DNA of 64,000 nucleotides from positions 18,793 to 82,792 of the forward strand of contig NZ_CANDNU010000002.1 in NCBI RefSeq assembly GCF_947387495.1. The letters run 5' to 3'. Positions 20,342 to 28,162 of this stretch are shown here, piece by piece. Origin of the DNA: Limosilactobacillus difficilis. Its GTDB lineage: Bacteria; Bacillota; Bacilli; Lactobacillales; Lactobacillaceae. Under the pieces are notes generated by a model, which was not told where the DNA came from, ran no database searches, and worked only from the letters and a program-made list of their open reading frames with translations. Both the position numbers and the translations under genes were made by a program. Every line of letters begins with the position of its first letter. Position 1 is the stretch's first letter.

Positions 20342-22366
20342 TTACTCAACGTGGGACCCCGGAACAAGATTGTCGGGAACAGTTACCACTTGGATCTTTC
20401 CGTCGTGCTCAGCCGAGAGAAGCATCCCCTGGCTAACTTCACCACGCATCTTCCGCGGCTTCAAGTTGGCTACGATCAGGACCTTTTTGCCAACCAGCAC
20501 GGACGGATCTGGATACCACTTAGCAATGCCAGACAGAATTTGCCGGCCAGTTGCCGACCCATCGTCCATGTGGAACTTCAGCAACTTGTCCGCGTTCTCG
20601 ACATGGCTGGCTTCCGTAATGGTGGCAACCACCAGTTCAACCTTATCAAAAGCCTCGATCCGGATCTGCTTCTTATCGCCATTGGCTTCCGCCGCCTTAT
20701 CGCGAGCGGCCTGCTTGGCTTCTTCCATCGCTTTGCGCCCTTTAACCTTGGTGTTCTTGCTCATCTTGCTCTTCAGGAAAGCCACTTCTTCCTTCGTATC
20801 GCGCCGTGGGAATAGTGGCGTTCCCTTCTTCACAACTGTCGCCGTAGCTGGGAAGTCATCGAACTGCAGGTCAGCGATTGACAGTGGTTCTGTGCTTAAT
20901 CCCAGTTGACCCATGACACCGCCGTAGGTGTGAGTCATGATTGGTTGCAAGAGAGCAGCGATCACACGCAGGCTTTTGGCAAGGTTGGTTAAGACGTCGC
21001 TGAGTTCATCCTTCTTGCTTTCATCCTTGGCGAGTTTCCATGGTTCCGTCTCGTCGATGTACTTGTTGGCCCGGGAAACCAGTTCCCAAACAGCTGCCAA
21101 GGCGTCGGCGAAGCGTGTCTTGTCCATGTAGACGCGGTAATTTTGAATCGAATTGGTAGCCGTCTGCTTCAGATCGTCGTCGTAAGCGGTCTGGGCCTCC
21201 GGCTGACCAGCCAGTTTGCCGCCTTGGTACTTGTTAATCATGGCAACGGTCCGGTTCAGCAGGTTGCCGAGGTCATTGGCCAGGTCAAAGTTGACCTTGT
21301 CGACAAAGTCTTCGGGACTGAAGATCCCGTCATTGCCAAAAGGCATCGACTTGAGCAGGTAGTAACGGGTCGCGTCCAGACCATAGCGATCCACCAGGGT
21401 TTCGGGATAGATGACGTTGCCCTTGGACTTAGACATCTTACCGTCCTTCATCGTCAACCAGCCGTGACCGATAACGTGCTTCGGCAGCGGCAGGCCAAGA
21501 GCGTGAAGGATGATTGGCCAGTAGATGGTGTGGAAACGCACAATTTCCTTGCCGACCATTTGAATGTCAGCTGGCCAGTACTTCTTGAACAGGGAATCAT
21601 CATCGCTGCCGTAACCCAACGCCGTGATATAGTTCGACAAAGCATCGATCCACACGTAGACCACGTGCTTCGGATCAGTCGGCACCTTAACTCCCCAGTT
21701 GAAAGAGGTCCGGGAAACGGAGAGGTCTTCCAGGCCGGGCTTCAGGAAGTTATTGATCATTTCATTCATTCGTGAACGCGGTTCGATGAAGTCAGGGTGT
21801 TCCTTGTAGTAGTTCATCAACCAGTCAGCATACTTGCTCATCTTGAAGAAATAGGATTCTTCTTTGACCAGCTTAACTTCATGGCCGGACGGGGCCTTCC
21901 CGCCGATGACGTTACCGTCCTTGTCGCGATACACTTCGGCCAGTTGACTGTCGGTAAAGTACTCTTCGTCGTCCACCGAGTACCAGCCGGTGTACTCCCC
22001 CTTATAGATGTCGCCCTGCTTCAGCAGTTTGTCAAAAATCTTTTGAACGGCCTTTTCGTGATAATCATCAGTCGTCCGGATGAACTTGTCATTGGAAATG
22101 TCCAATACCTTCCACAATTGCTTGATTTGGGCCGCCATCTTGTCAACGTATTCCTTGGGCTGCATCCCCAATTGTTCTGCTTTTTGTTCGATCTTCAGAC
22201 CGTGTTCGTCGGTTCCCGTCAGGAAGAAAACATCAAACCCGCTCAGCCGCTTATAGCGTGCCATCGCGTCACAAGCAACGGTCGTGTAGGAATTCCCAAT
22301 ATGTAATTTACCAGATGGATAGTAAATTGGTGTCGTAATATAAAAAGTTGGTTTTTTTTCAGCCAT
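20342..22366 (-). CDS. metG: Methionyl-tRNA synthetase
   Basis: The 674-residue class I synthetase charges tRNA-Met. HIGN (in YPSGKLHIGNSYTTV) is the HIGH motif and MKDGKMSKSKGN carries KMSKS. A C-terminal OB-fold tRNA-binding domain (IRIEAFDKVELVVATITEA onward, ~residue 565 to end) drives dimerisation in this family. ATG 22366 follows AAGGG and gives MAEKKPTFYITTPIYYPSG, the family start. Its stop is 43 bases before tatD. Confidence 0.97.
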   Translation of the reverse strand: MAEKKPTFYITTPIYYPSGKLHIGNSYTTVACDAMARYKRLSGFDVFFLTGTDEHGLKIEQKAEQLGMQPKEYVDKMAAQIKQLWKVLDISNDKFIRTTDDYHEKAVQKIFDKLLKQGDIYKGEYTGWYSVDDEEYFTDSQLAEVYRDKDGNVIGGKAPSGHEVKLVKEESYFFKMSKYADWLMNYYKEHPDFIEPRSRMNEMINNFLKPGLEDLSVSRTSFNWGVKVPTDPKHVVYVWIDALSNYITALGYGSDDDSLFKKYWPADIQMVGKEIVRFHTIYWPIILHALGLPLPKHVIGHGWLTMKDGKMSKSKGNVIYPETLVDRYGLDATRYYLLKSMPFGNDGIFSPEDFVDKVNFDLANDLGNLLNRTVAMINKYQGGKLAGQPEAQTAYDDDLKQTATNSIQNYRVYMDKTRFADALAAVWELVSRANKYIDETEPWKLAKDESKKDELSDVLTNLAKSLRVIAALLQPIMTHTYGGVMGQLGLSTEPLSIADLQFDDFPATATVVKKGTPLFPRRDTKEEVAFLKSKMSKNTKVKGRKAMEEAKQAARDKAAEANGDKKQIRIEAFDKVELVVATITEASHVENADKLLKFHMDDGSATGRQILSGIAKWYPDPSVLVGKKVLIVANLKPRKMRGEVSQGMLLSAEHDGKIQVVTVPDNLVPGSHVE

Positions 22367-22463
22367 TCGAGGCCCTTCTTTCATTAAAAACTCATAAATT
22401 ATAATCTAGTATAACAAATCCCACCACTAATACATTCTTTTTTTGGCTGGACAGTTCACATTC

Positions 22464-23318
22464 TCAAAACAGACTGAGCTGCTTGGGTGGCCGTTTGTTC
22501 AAGCCCTCAAAATGCAAGCCCATGATCTTCTGCAACTGAAGGGCATTGGGTGCCGCATCACGCGCCGAATTATTGTTAAAGATAACTGTGATCTCTTCGG
22601 GCTGGGGCGTCAGATTTTGAATCAGCTTGGCCAAGCCCGTCAGCTCCTGCTTGGAGTAACGGTAAAGGGTCCGCCGCTGCCGCCACTCCTTGCCCGGATG
22701 GTTCCAGCCTGTTACATTGCGCCCGTGCAAGCGGATCATCGCAAGTGCTGGGCTGGTCGTCCGCAGGTAAAAGGGAATGCTGGTAGCCGTCGTATGCGGC
22801 TCGTCCGCCGCCACCAAGGTAAAGCCCATGTCACGACAAAACGCGGCGGTCGGCCCGGCCACCCCGTGAGCCAGCCAACTGGCGTGGCGAAATTCAACCG
22901 CGATCGGCAGCGAGCCCATTAGTCTGCGGACTGTCTGCAGGTAGTCAATATTGGCCGGCACTGCCGTGAAGTATGGCGGAAATTGGAAGAGAATGGTCTT
23001 CAGCTGTCCCGCTGCCGTCAGTGGCGCAATTGCTTCCCGGTACTGAGCAAAGACGTCCGCCAGCGGGGGTTGCTGATCGGCAAAGCCGTTGAGGTGCTTG
23101 GTCATCGCCCGGTTGGCCTTCATGATGAATTGGAAGTTTGCCGGCACCTCCGCCAGCCACTTGATCACAGTCGTCTGCCGGGGAATCGCGTAAAAAGAAG
23201 TGTCAACTTCCACCGTCGGCAAATATTGGGCATACTCGCTGAGTTTCACCGGCCGGTGTGCTCCATCGATCAAGGCCGGGTGCTCCGACCAGGTGGTCAA
23301 CCCGAGACTTACTTTCAT
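22464..23318 (-). CDS. DUF72 (YecE-like) TIM-barrel protein
   Basis: About 284 residues. Family features: GLTTWSEHP at the start, YAQYLPTVEVDTSFYAIP, FQFIMKANRAMTKHLNG, FQFPPYF, VEFRHASWL, FYLRTTSPALAMIRLHGRNV and TVIFNNNSARDAAPNAL near the end. DUF72 proteins are widespread with no agreed biochemical function. Of the clustered starts, ATG 23318 is best spaced from AAGGGG. It ends with a C-terminal QLSLF. Confidence 0.85.
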   Translation of the reverse strand: MKVSLGLTTWSEHPALIDGAHRPVKLSEYAQYLPTVEVDTSFYAIPRQTTVIKWLAEVPANFQFIMKANRAMTKHLNGFADQQPPLADVFAQYREAIAPLTAAGQLKTILFQFPPYFTAVPANIDYLQTVRRLMGSLPIAVEFRHASWLAHGVAGPTAAFCRDMGFTLVAADEPHTTATSIPFYLRTTSPALAMIRLHGRNVTGWNHPGKEWRQRRTLYRYSKQELTGLAKLIQNLTPQPEEITVIFNNNSARDAAPNALQLQKIMGLHFEGLNKRPPKQLSLF

Positions 23319-23365
23319 CACGTTCATCCCCTTCTTTGTTGTTTTCCATTTTACACCAGAAGCAC

Positions 23366-23404
23366 AAAAACTCAGCACTGGTGCCATCAAGCACCATGCT
23401 GAGT
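23366..23404 (-). terminator. Terminator after the GH73 gene
   Basis: ACTCAGCA-TGGTGC and GCACCA-TGCTGAGT form a near-perfect 14-pair stem with one bulge. On the minus strand it is followed by TTTTTG, 7 bases after the GH73 stop; it also has TTTT on the other side. Confidence 0.85.
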
Positions 23405-23411
23405 TTTCGCC

Positions 23412-24011
23412 TTACTTATCATATTTTTGCAGATTAAATTTTTGGATCGCATTGATCAGCTTATTGGCGTAATCCGGATCCGTCGCATAGCCGTCCTGTT
23501 GCAGGTCCCGGGCAGCTTCTTTGTAATTCTTCGCCTTGGTAACGTTTTGGTAACGATGCGGATTGTCCGTCGTCCCAGCCAAAAGCAAGCGGGTGTGAGC
23601 ATCGATCGAGTCCGCCCAACTGTCATAGGTAGCAAAGTAGACCTTCACGTGTTTTTTCTTACCGTTGAGGTATTCCGTCGTCATCAGTCTGACCCGGTGT
23701 TTCTTGTCCATGGCCTTCACCCCGAACAAGTTGTGATACTTCTGAGCCAGGGAGCTGCGTCCCCATTCGGATTCCAATCCCGCCTGGGCGATGATAATGC
23801 TGGCCGGAATCCCGGTCCTTTTTTGTTCCCGCTGAGCGGCTGGAGCAATTGTCTTAATGAAACGGGTCGCGGAGATCTGAGCGTTTTGCTGTTGGCGTTG
23901 CTGCTGCCGCTGCACGGCAACGTGGTGGGCATAGAAACCACCTGCGGCGACTACCAGCACTATGACAATGATCACGCCGGCGATTAGCCAGCCATGTCGC
24001 TTCTTTTTCAT
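23412..24011 (-). CDS. Membrane-anchored GH73 glucosaminidase
   Basis: 199 residues: a lysine-rich N-terminus, one membrane segment (WLIAGVIIVIVLVVAAGGFY), a Gln/Arg-rich linker, then the glucosaminidase domain. GIPASIIIAQAGLESEWGRS carries the catalytic glutamate, followed by NLFGVKA and FATYDSWADSIDAH, as in FlgJ/AcmA-type enzymes. It cleaves peptidoglycan at the cell surface. There is no separate wall-binding repeat, so the membrane anchor localises it. Confidence 0.92.
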   Translation of the reverse strand: MKKKRHGWLIAGVIIVIVLVVAAGGFYAHHVAVQRQQQRQQQNAQISATRFIKTIAPAAQREQKRTGIPASIIIAQAGLESEWGRSSLAQKYHNLFGVKAMDKKHRVRLMTTEYLNGKKKHVKVYFATYDSWADSIDAHTRLLLAGTTDNPHRYQNVTKAKNYKEAARDLQQDGYATDPDYANKLINAIQKFNLQKYDK

Positions 24012-24108
24012 CTCGTTCTCCCCTCCCTTCGATCCAGTTGCTGATTCATTCTAGCAGTCATTTATGAATTTTTCTTAACTAAATGGTGACGATTATTGTC
24101 ATCGACCC

Positions 24109-24822
24109 CTATGACGGGTCGTTTGGCACCTGTAACTGGTCGAAGAACTTAACCGCATCATCCTGAATCATCGTGAATTTAACCGGCAAATTCAGTTTTT
24201 GCTGGTTGATCGCTAGGATCTTAGCTTGCGGATTGGCATATTCCAGTAGACCGGCAAAAGGATAGACAACCATCGAAGTTCCGACAATCACAACCAGGTC
24301 TGCGGCCTGCATCGCCGCCAGTGACCGACTGATGCTGTCCTGCTTGATCCCCTCATCGTAGAGAACAATGTCCGGCCGCAAGGCGCCGCCACAACCTTGG
24401 TGAATCCGGTCCTTGAGGTAGTCGTGCCAGTCGACGTCTCGGCCGCATTTCTCGCAGTAAACATGGTAGAGATTGCCGTGAAAGTCGACCAAGTACTTGG
24501 TGTTGGCCCGCTCATAGAGGTTATCAATATTTTGAGTGATCACTGTTGCCCGGTCCTGGCGCGTCAAAGCCGCCTGTTTTTCATGGATGACGTTCGGTTT
24601 AGCGTCCGGAAAATAGAGGTTTTGCTTACAATACTGGTAAAAACCGTCGGGATCACTCTCAAAGTAGCGGTGACTCAAGTAGTACTCAGCGTTCTTGTTC
24701 TTCGTGTAGAGGCCGTTGGCAGACCGAAAGTCAGGAATCCCCGACGCTGTCGAAACGCCGGCCCCGGTCAGAAAAACAATCCGCTGGGCCTGGTCAAATA
24801 AACTTTGAATTGCTGCATCCAT
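24109..24822 (-). CDS. Sirtuin, NAD-dependent protein deacylase
   Basis: The 237-residue Sir2 protein has FLTGAGVSTASGIPDFRS (NAD site), TQNIDNL, the catalytic histidine in DFHGNLYHVYC, and IVGTSMVVYPFAG. The zinc ribbon has CEKC as first pair, but the second pair reads HQGCGG with only one cysteine, with His two residues ahead as possible replacement ligand. Sirtuins remove acetyl or longer acyl groups from lysines in the cytosol. It is 4 bases after the HELLH-protein gene and likely cotranscribed with it. Confidence 0.92.
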   Translation of the reverse strand: MDAAIQSLFDQAQRIVFLTGAGVSTASGIPDFRSANGLYTKNKNAEYYLSHRYFESDPDGFYQYCKQNLYFPDAKPNVIHEKQAALTRQDRATVITQNIDNLYERANTKYLVDFHGNLYHVYCEKCGRDVDWHDYLKDRIHQGCGGALRPDIVLYDEGIKQDSISRSLAAMQAADLVVIVGTSMVVYPFAGLLEYANPQAKILAINQQKLNLPVKFTMIQDDAVKFFDQLQVPNDPS

Positions 24823-24826
24823 GCGA

Positions 24827-25792
24827 TCACTCCCTAACGATAAATGGCACGTTCAAGTTTTTCAGCAACGTTTCTACTGATTCGTGGTAAAACTTCAGCA
24901 TATCGTTGGATGAGTAATCACCCTTTGGTGCTGAAATGACAAAGGAATTCTGGTGGTCGCCCTTGGCTAAACCAACGTAGGCCTTCCGTCCGGTTTCCCG
25001 CGAATCCATCCCCGAGTGGTAAATATCATAGAGCTGGTCCACGTGCAAGCGTAGTTGCCGCTTGGAGAGAACCGGAGAAAGGGTCGTAAATTCGTTGTTG
25101 TTCAGCTTTGGCAGACCCCAATCCTGCATCTGCTCATCAAACAAACGGAACAATTTGACAACCATCCGCCGCATACCAAACGGTGAATCAACTGGCTTCT
25201 CCGTAATCTTTGCGTACAGTTTCTTCGCCGCTGTCAAGGCGAGTGGGTAGTGCTGTTTGAGTTGGTCTTCGTATTTTGGCAAGTGGTCGCCGTAAAAGAC
25301 CAGGGCATCCAGGACCGTCAGAAGCCGAAGGGTCCGCTCATCATCAGCCTTCTCGCCTTCATCAGTCAGGGTGTGGAGAATTCCCTTCAAGTATTCCTGC
25401 TCAATTCGTTCGTTGATCAGGTTGTGCTTCCGCTGCTCGCTGACCACGACCCGGTGGGCCACCACGTTGTAGAGGTCCGTCGCCATAATCATCATCTGCT
25501 CGTCGAGCTCCTTCGTCCCCAGCGACAGTTCAAAGAAGATTTCGGGAAAGCCACGGAGAACCATCAAGAGGTGCAGCAGTTCGTGACTGGCCGTGTAGTT
25601 AGGTTCCGTCAAATCGGTCACCGTGATGAATAACCCACCTGGCAGGTTCATCTGTTCAGTCTGGTCATGACGAACGTAGCCGGATTTCTTGCCGTGGAAT
25701 TGGACGAAAACGTTGGTCGGGTAGAGCCGGTTGACCTCGTCCAATAATTCCTGAGTGTCATCGTTTAGTTTGATTGGTTCTTCATCGCTCAT
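24827..25792 (-). CDS. IpaB/EvcA-type protein with HELLH motif
   Basis: The 321-residue protein resembles lactobacillus proteins labelled IpaB/EvcA family, a name that does not define a function. It has no signal peptide or membrane helix. Residues ~68-76 read ASHELLHLL, a HExxH motif preceded by small/polar residues as in zinc metalloproteases, and the following helix is acidic (KELDEQMMIMATDLYNVVAHRV). A zinc peptidase-like fold is an inference; no classical third ligand motif is obvious. It sits between mvaA (4 bases) and the sirtuin. Confidence 0.7.
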   Translation of the reverse strand: MSDEEPIKLNDDTQELLDEVNRLYPTNVFVQFHGKKSGYVRHDQTEQMNLPGGLFITVTDLTEPNYTASHELLHLLMVLRGFPEIFFELSLGTKELDEQMMIMATDLYNVVAHRVVVSEQRKHNLINERIEQEYLKGILHTLTDEGEKADDERTLRLLTVLDALVFYGDHLPKYEDQLKQHYPLALTAAKKLYAKITEKPVDSPFGMRRMVVKLFRLFDEQMQDWGLPKLNNNEFTTLSPVLSKRQLRLHVDQLYDIYHSGMDSRETGRKAYVGLAKGDHQNSFVISAPKGDYSSNDMLKFYHESVETLLKNLNVPFIVRE

Positions 25793-25796
25793 TTGA

Positions 25797-27050
25797 TCAA
25801 TCCTTTCGTAATTTCAATAAAATATCTTTGGCCAGGGCCTTATCGGCGTGCTTAGCCTTGGCTAACTGGCGCGCTACTAATGGTGCTTCTTGTGCCGTCG
25901 CCCCGACGCTCAGTGCCAGGGAACGATACTGGAGTTTCATGTGCCCAGCCTGAATGCCATTGGTAGCAAGAGCTCGCAAGGCCGCCAGGTTCTGGGCCAA
26001 GCCGACGCTAGCCGCCACCTGGGCGAGCTGACGGGCCGTTTGAATGCCGCTGATCTGATAATTGAGGCGGGTTTGGGGATTGAGACCGATCGAACCACCG
26101 ACGACCCCCGTCGGGAGCGGCAATGCCAGGTGGCCGATCAGTTCCGCATCTTGAATTTGCCAAGTGCTCAGCCCGCGGTATTGGCCATCACGGGCCGCAT
26201 AGGCATGAGCCCCGCTTTCGATCGCCCGCCAGTCGTTACCGGCCGCGATCATCACCGCGTCAATGCCGTTCATAATCCCCTTGTTGTGAGTGGCCGCCCG
26301 GTAAGGATCGACCTGGGCCAATGCACTCAAGTCGGCAATCCCGCTAGCAGCTTCTTTACCACTAAAACCGTGACCGCCCAGATCAGCCAGGGCCACATGT
26401 GCCGTCACTTCCTGCACACTTTCCGTGGCAAGATTCGACAAAATCGCTGCCGTGACGTGCCACCCTTGCTGACGTACCAAGTCCGCAACGGCTTCCGCCA
26501 TTGTATTGACGCAATTAGCCCCCATCGCTTCCTGGACGTCGATTTCGAGATCCAGACTCACAAAAGGCGGCTCTTGGCGAAGACGCAGGCCAACTGCACC
26601 TCCACCCCGCTTCTGCATCGACGGATGAGCCGCGTTCGCAGTAGCCAAAATGGTATCATGATGCGTCTTAACCCACTGCTGCAAGTCGGCAAAATCAGTA
26701 ACGTCCTTGATAATAACTTGACCGATCATTAGTCGAGGGGCAGTGACCGCGTCAAAGCCGCCAGAACGGGCCACGCGCTGGGCACCATTGCTGGCCGCGG
26801 CGATCACCGAGGGCTCTTCAACCACCATCGGAACCGTATAGTGCCGGCCATTAACCAGCAAACCAACCGTGACCCCTTCCGGCAGCCGATAGTCGGTCAG
26901 ATAATTTTCCACCAGCTGATTACCCAGCGGCGTCGCGTGTTCCTTCATTAATTGTTGCTGTGCAGGGCTTAGTCGCCGCTGCTCGCTGACAATGGCCTGA
27001 CGGTCTGCAACCGATCGCCGGTAAAAACCGTGCTGCCAATTATTGTTCAT
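25797..27050 (-). CDS. mvaA: Hydroxymethylglutaryl-CoA reductase, class II
   Basis: The 417-residue enzyme reduces HMG-CoA to mevalonate. Class II features are VPMVVEEPSVIAAASNGA (catalytic Glu), NCVNTMAEAV, THNKGIMNGIDAVMIA (Lys and Asp) and the late GHMKLQYRSLAL (His). This is the committed step of the mevalonate pathway to isoprenoids. It overlaps the Ppx/GppA gene by 11 bases and continues into the HELLH-protein and sirtuin genes. Confidence 0.95.
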   Translation of the reverse strand: MNNNWQHGFYRRSVADRQAIVSEQRRLSPAQQQLMKEHATPLGNQLVENYLTDYRLPEGVTVGLLVNGRHYTVPMVVEEPSVIAAASNGAQRVARSGGFDAVTAPRLMIGQVIIKDVTDFADLQQWVKTHHDTILATANAAHPSMQKRGGGAVGLRLRQEPPFVSLDLEIDVQEAMGANCVNTMAEAVADLVRQQGWHVTAAILSNLATESVQEVTAHVALADLGGHGFSGKEAASGIADLSALAQVDPYRAATHNKGIMNGIDAVMIAAGNDWRAIESGAHAYAARDGQYRGLSTWQIQDAELIGHLALPLPTGVVGGSIGLNPQTRLNYQISGIQTARQLAQVAASVGLAQNLAALRALATNGIQAGHMKLQYRSLALSVGATAQEAPLVARQLAKAKHADKALAKDILLKLRKD

Positions 27051-27972
27051 GATGCTGCCTCATTTGGATGTATTCGGTGATGATTCCTTCCCGGACACCA
27101 CTTTCCGAAAAAATCACCCGACCATCACGATTGCGCATCAGCAAGACTACCAACGGTAACATCCCGCCGATAATAATATCCGCCCGATCGGTCTCCAGGC
27201 CAAGCATGTTCTTGCGTTGCCGCAGGTTACGACTCAACAGCTCCCGGTAAGTAGCAAAGACCACCCGTGAGGTCAGCTTGTAACCATGGATAGAACGGTG
27301 GTGTAGCTGGCGGTGGGCCTGACTCATGCGTGCCAAAGTGCGGTTGGCACCGCCCAACAGGACGATCGGCACCCGGGTAGCATAGTGCAACCACGGAATC
27401 TTGTTGAAGCGCTGGCTAACCGAGGCTTCGGCCCGAAAGAGGTCGTGGGCCCGCACGTAGCCGCCGAGCTGGAATTGTTCGGATAAGTTAACGGCCCCGA
27501 TCGGCACCGAAATCAGGTGGCTGGCCCGCCGGTGTTCAACGAGGATTAATTCACAACTAGCGCCGCCAACATCAAGAATCAAGCAGTGGTTAAGTTTGAG
27601 GGTCCGGATGACCCCCAAATAATCATAGTATGCTTCTTTTTTACCTGATAGAACGCGTAGTTCAATACCTGTCTCCTTTTTGACCCGGTTCAGGAATTCT
27701 TGACGGTTATGCGCTTGACGGACTGCTGCCGTCGTAATTGCCCGGACTTCGACTCCCGGATACTGCTCATAAATTTTTTTAAAGCGGTGAAGAGCGCTAA
27801 TGACCCGGTCCATTGCTGCCGGTTGTAAGATTTTTTCGCGCCCCATCCCTTCTGACAGCCGTGCGTTTTCTTTGACGCGTTTGATCTCCCGGAAACGTCC
27901 GTCCGGTGATATTTCGTTGACTGCCATCCGTGCTGAATTCGATCCCAAGTCAACAATTGCGAGGTTTTTCAT
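27040..27972 (-). CDS. ppx: Ppx/GppA family phosphatase
   Basis: 310 residues of the ASKHA-fold exopolyphosphatase/pppGpp phosphatase family: MKNLAIVDLGSNSARMAV (phosphate 1), AITTAAVRQA, LILDVGGASCEL (phosphate 2), IPIGAVNLSEQF. It lacks the C-terminal HD domain of long forms, like short Ppx2-type proteins. It could hydrolyse polyphosphate or pppGpp. ATG 27972 has GGAGG 8 bases upstream; the longer open frame is not supported. First gene of a ppx-mvaA-HELLH-sirtuin operon. Confidence 0.9.
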   Translation of the reverse strand: MKNLAIVDLGSNSARMAVNEISPDGRFREIKRVKENARLSEGMGREKILQPAAMDRVISALHRFKKIYEQYPGVEVRAITTAAVRQAHNRQEFLNRVKKETGIELRVLSGKKEAYYDYLGVIRTLKLNHCLILDVGGASCELILVEHRRASHLISVPIGAVNLSEQFQLGGYVRAHDLFRAEASVSQRFNKIPWLHYATRVPIVLLGGANRTLARMSQAHRQLHHRSIHGYKLTSRVVFATYRELLSRNLRQRKNMLGLETDRADIIIGGMLPLVVLLMRNRDGRVIFSESGVREGIITEYIQMRQHHEQ

Positions 27973-28162
27973 CACTAATGCCTCCGCTATATATGTTGAT
28001 TTAAAAAAACTCACATTAATCTTACCATTTTTGCCACCGTTGCACACTGGATTAGACCACCATTCAAATATTTTTTTGAAAATGCCAGACGTTAAGCCGC
28101 CGAACAAGATTCTCCCTGCCTTCTGTGATACAATAGGTCAGCAATTTAGGGAGGGAAAAGAC

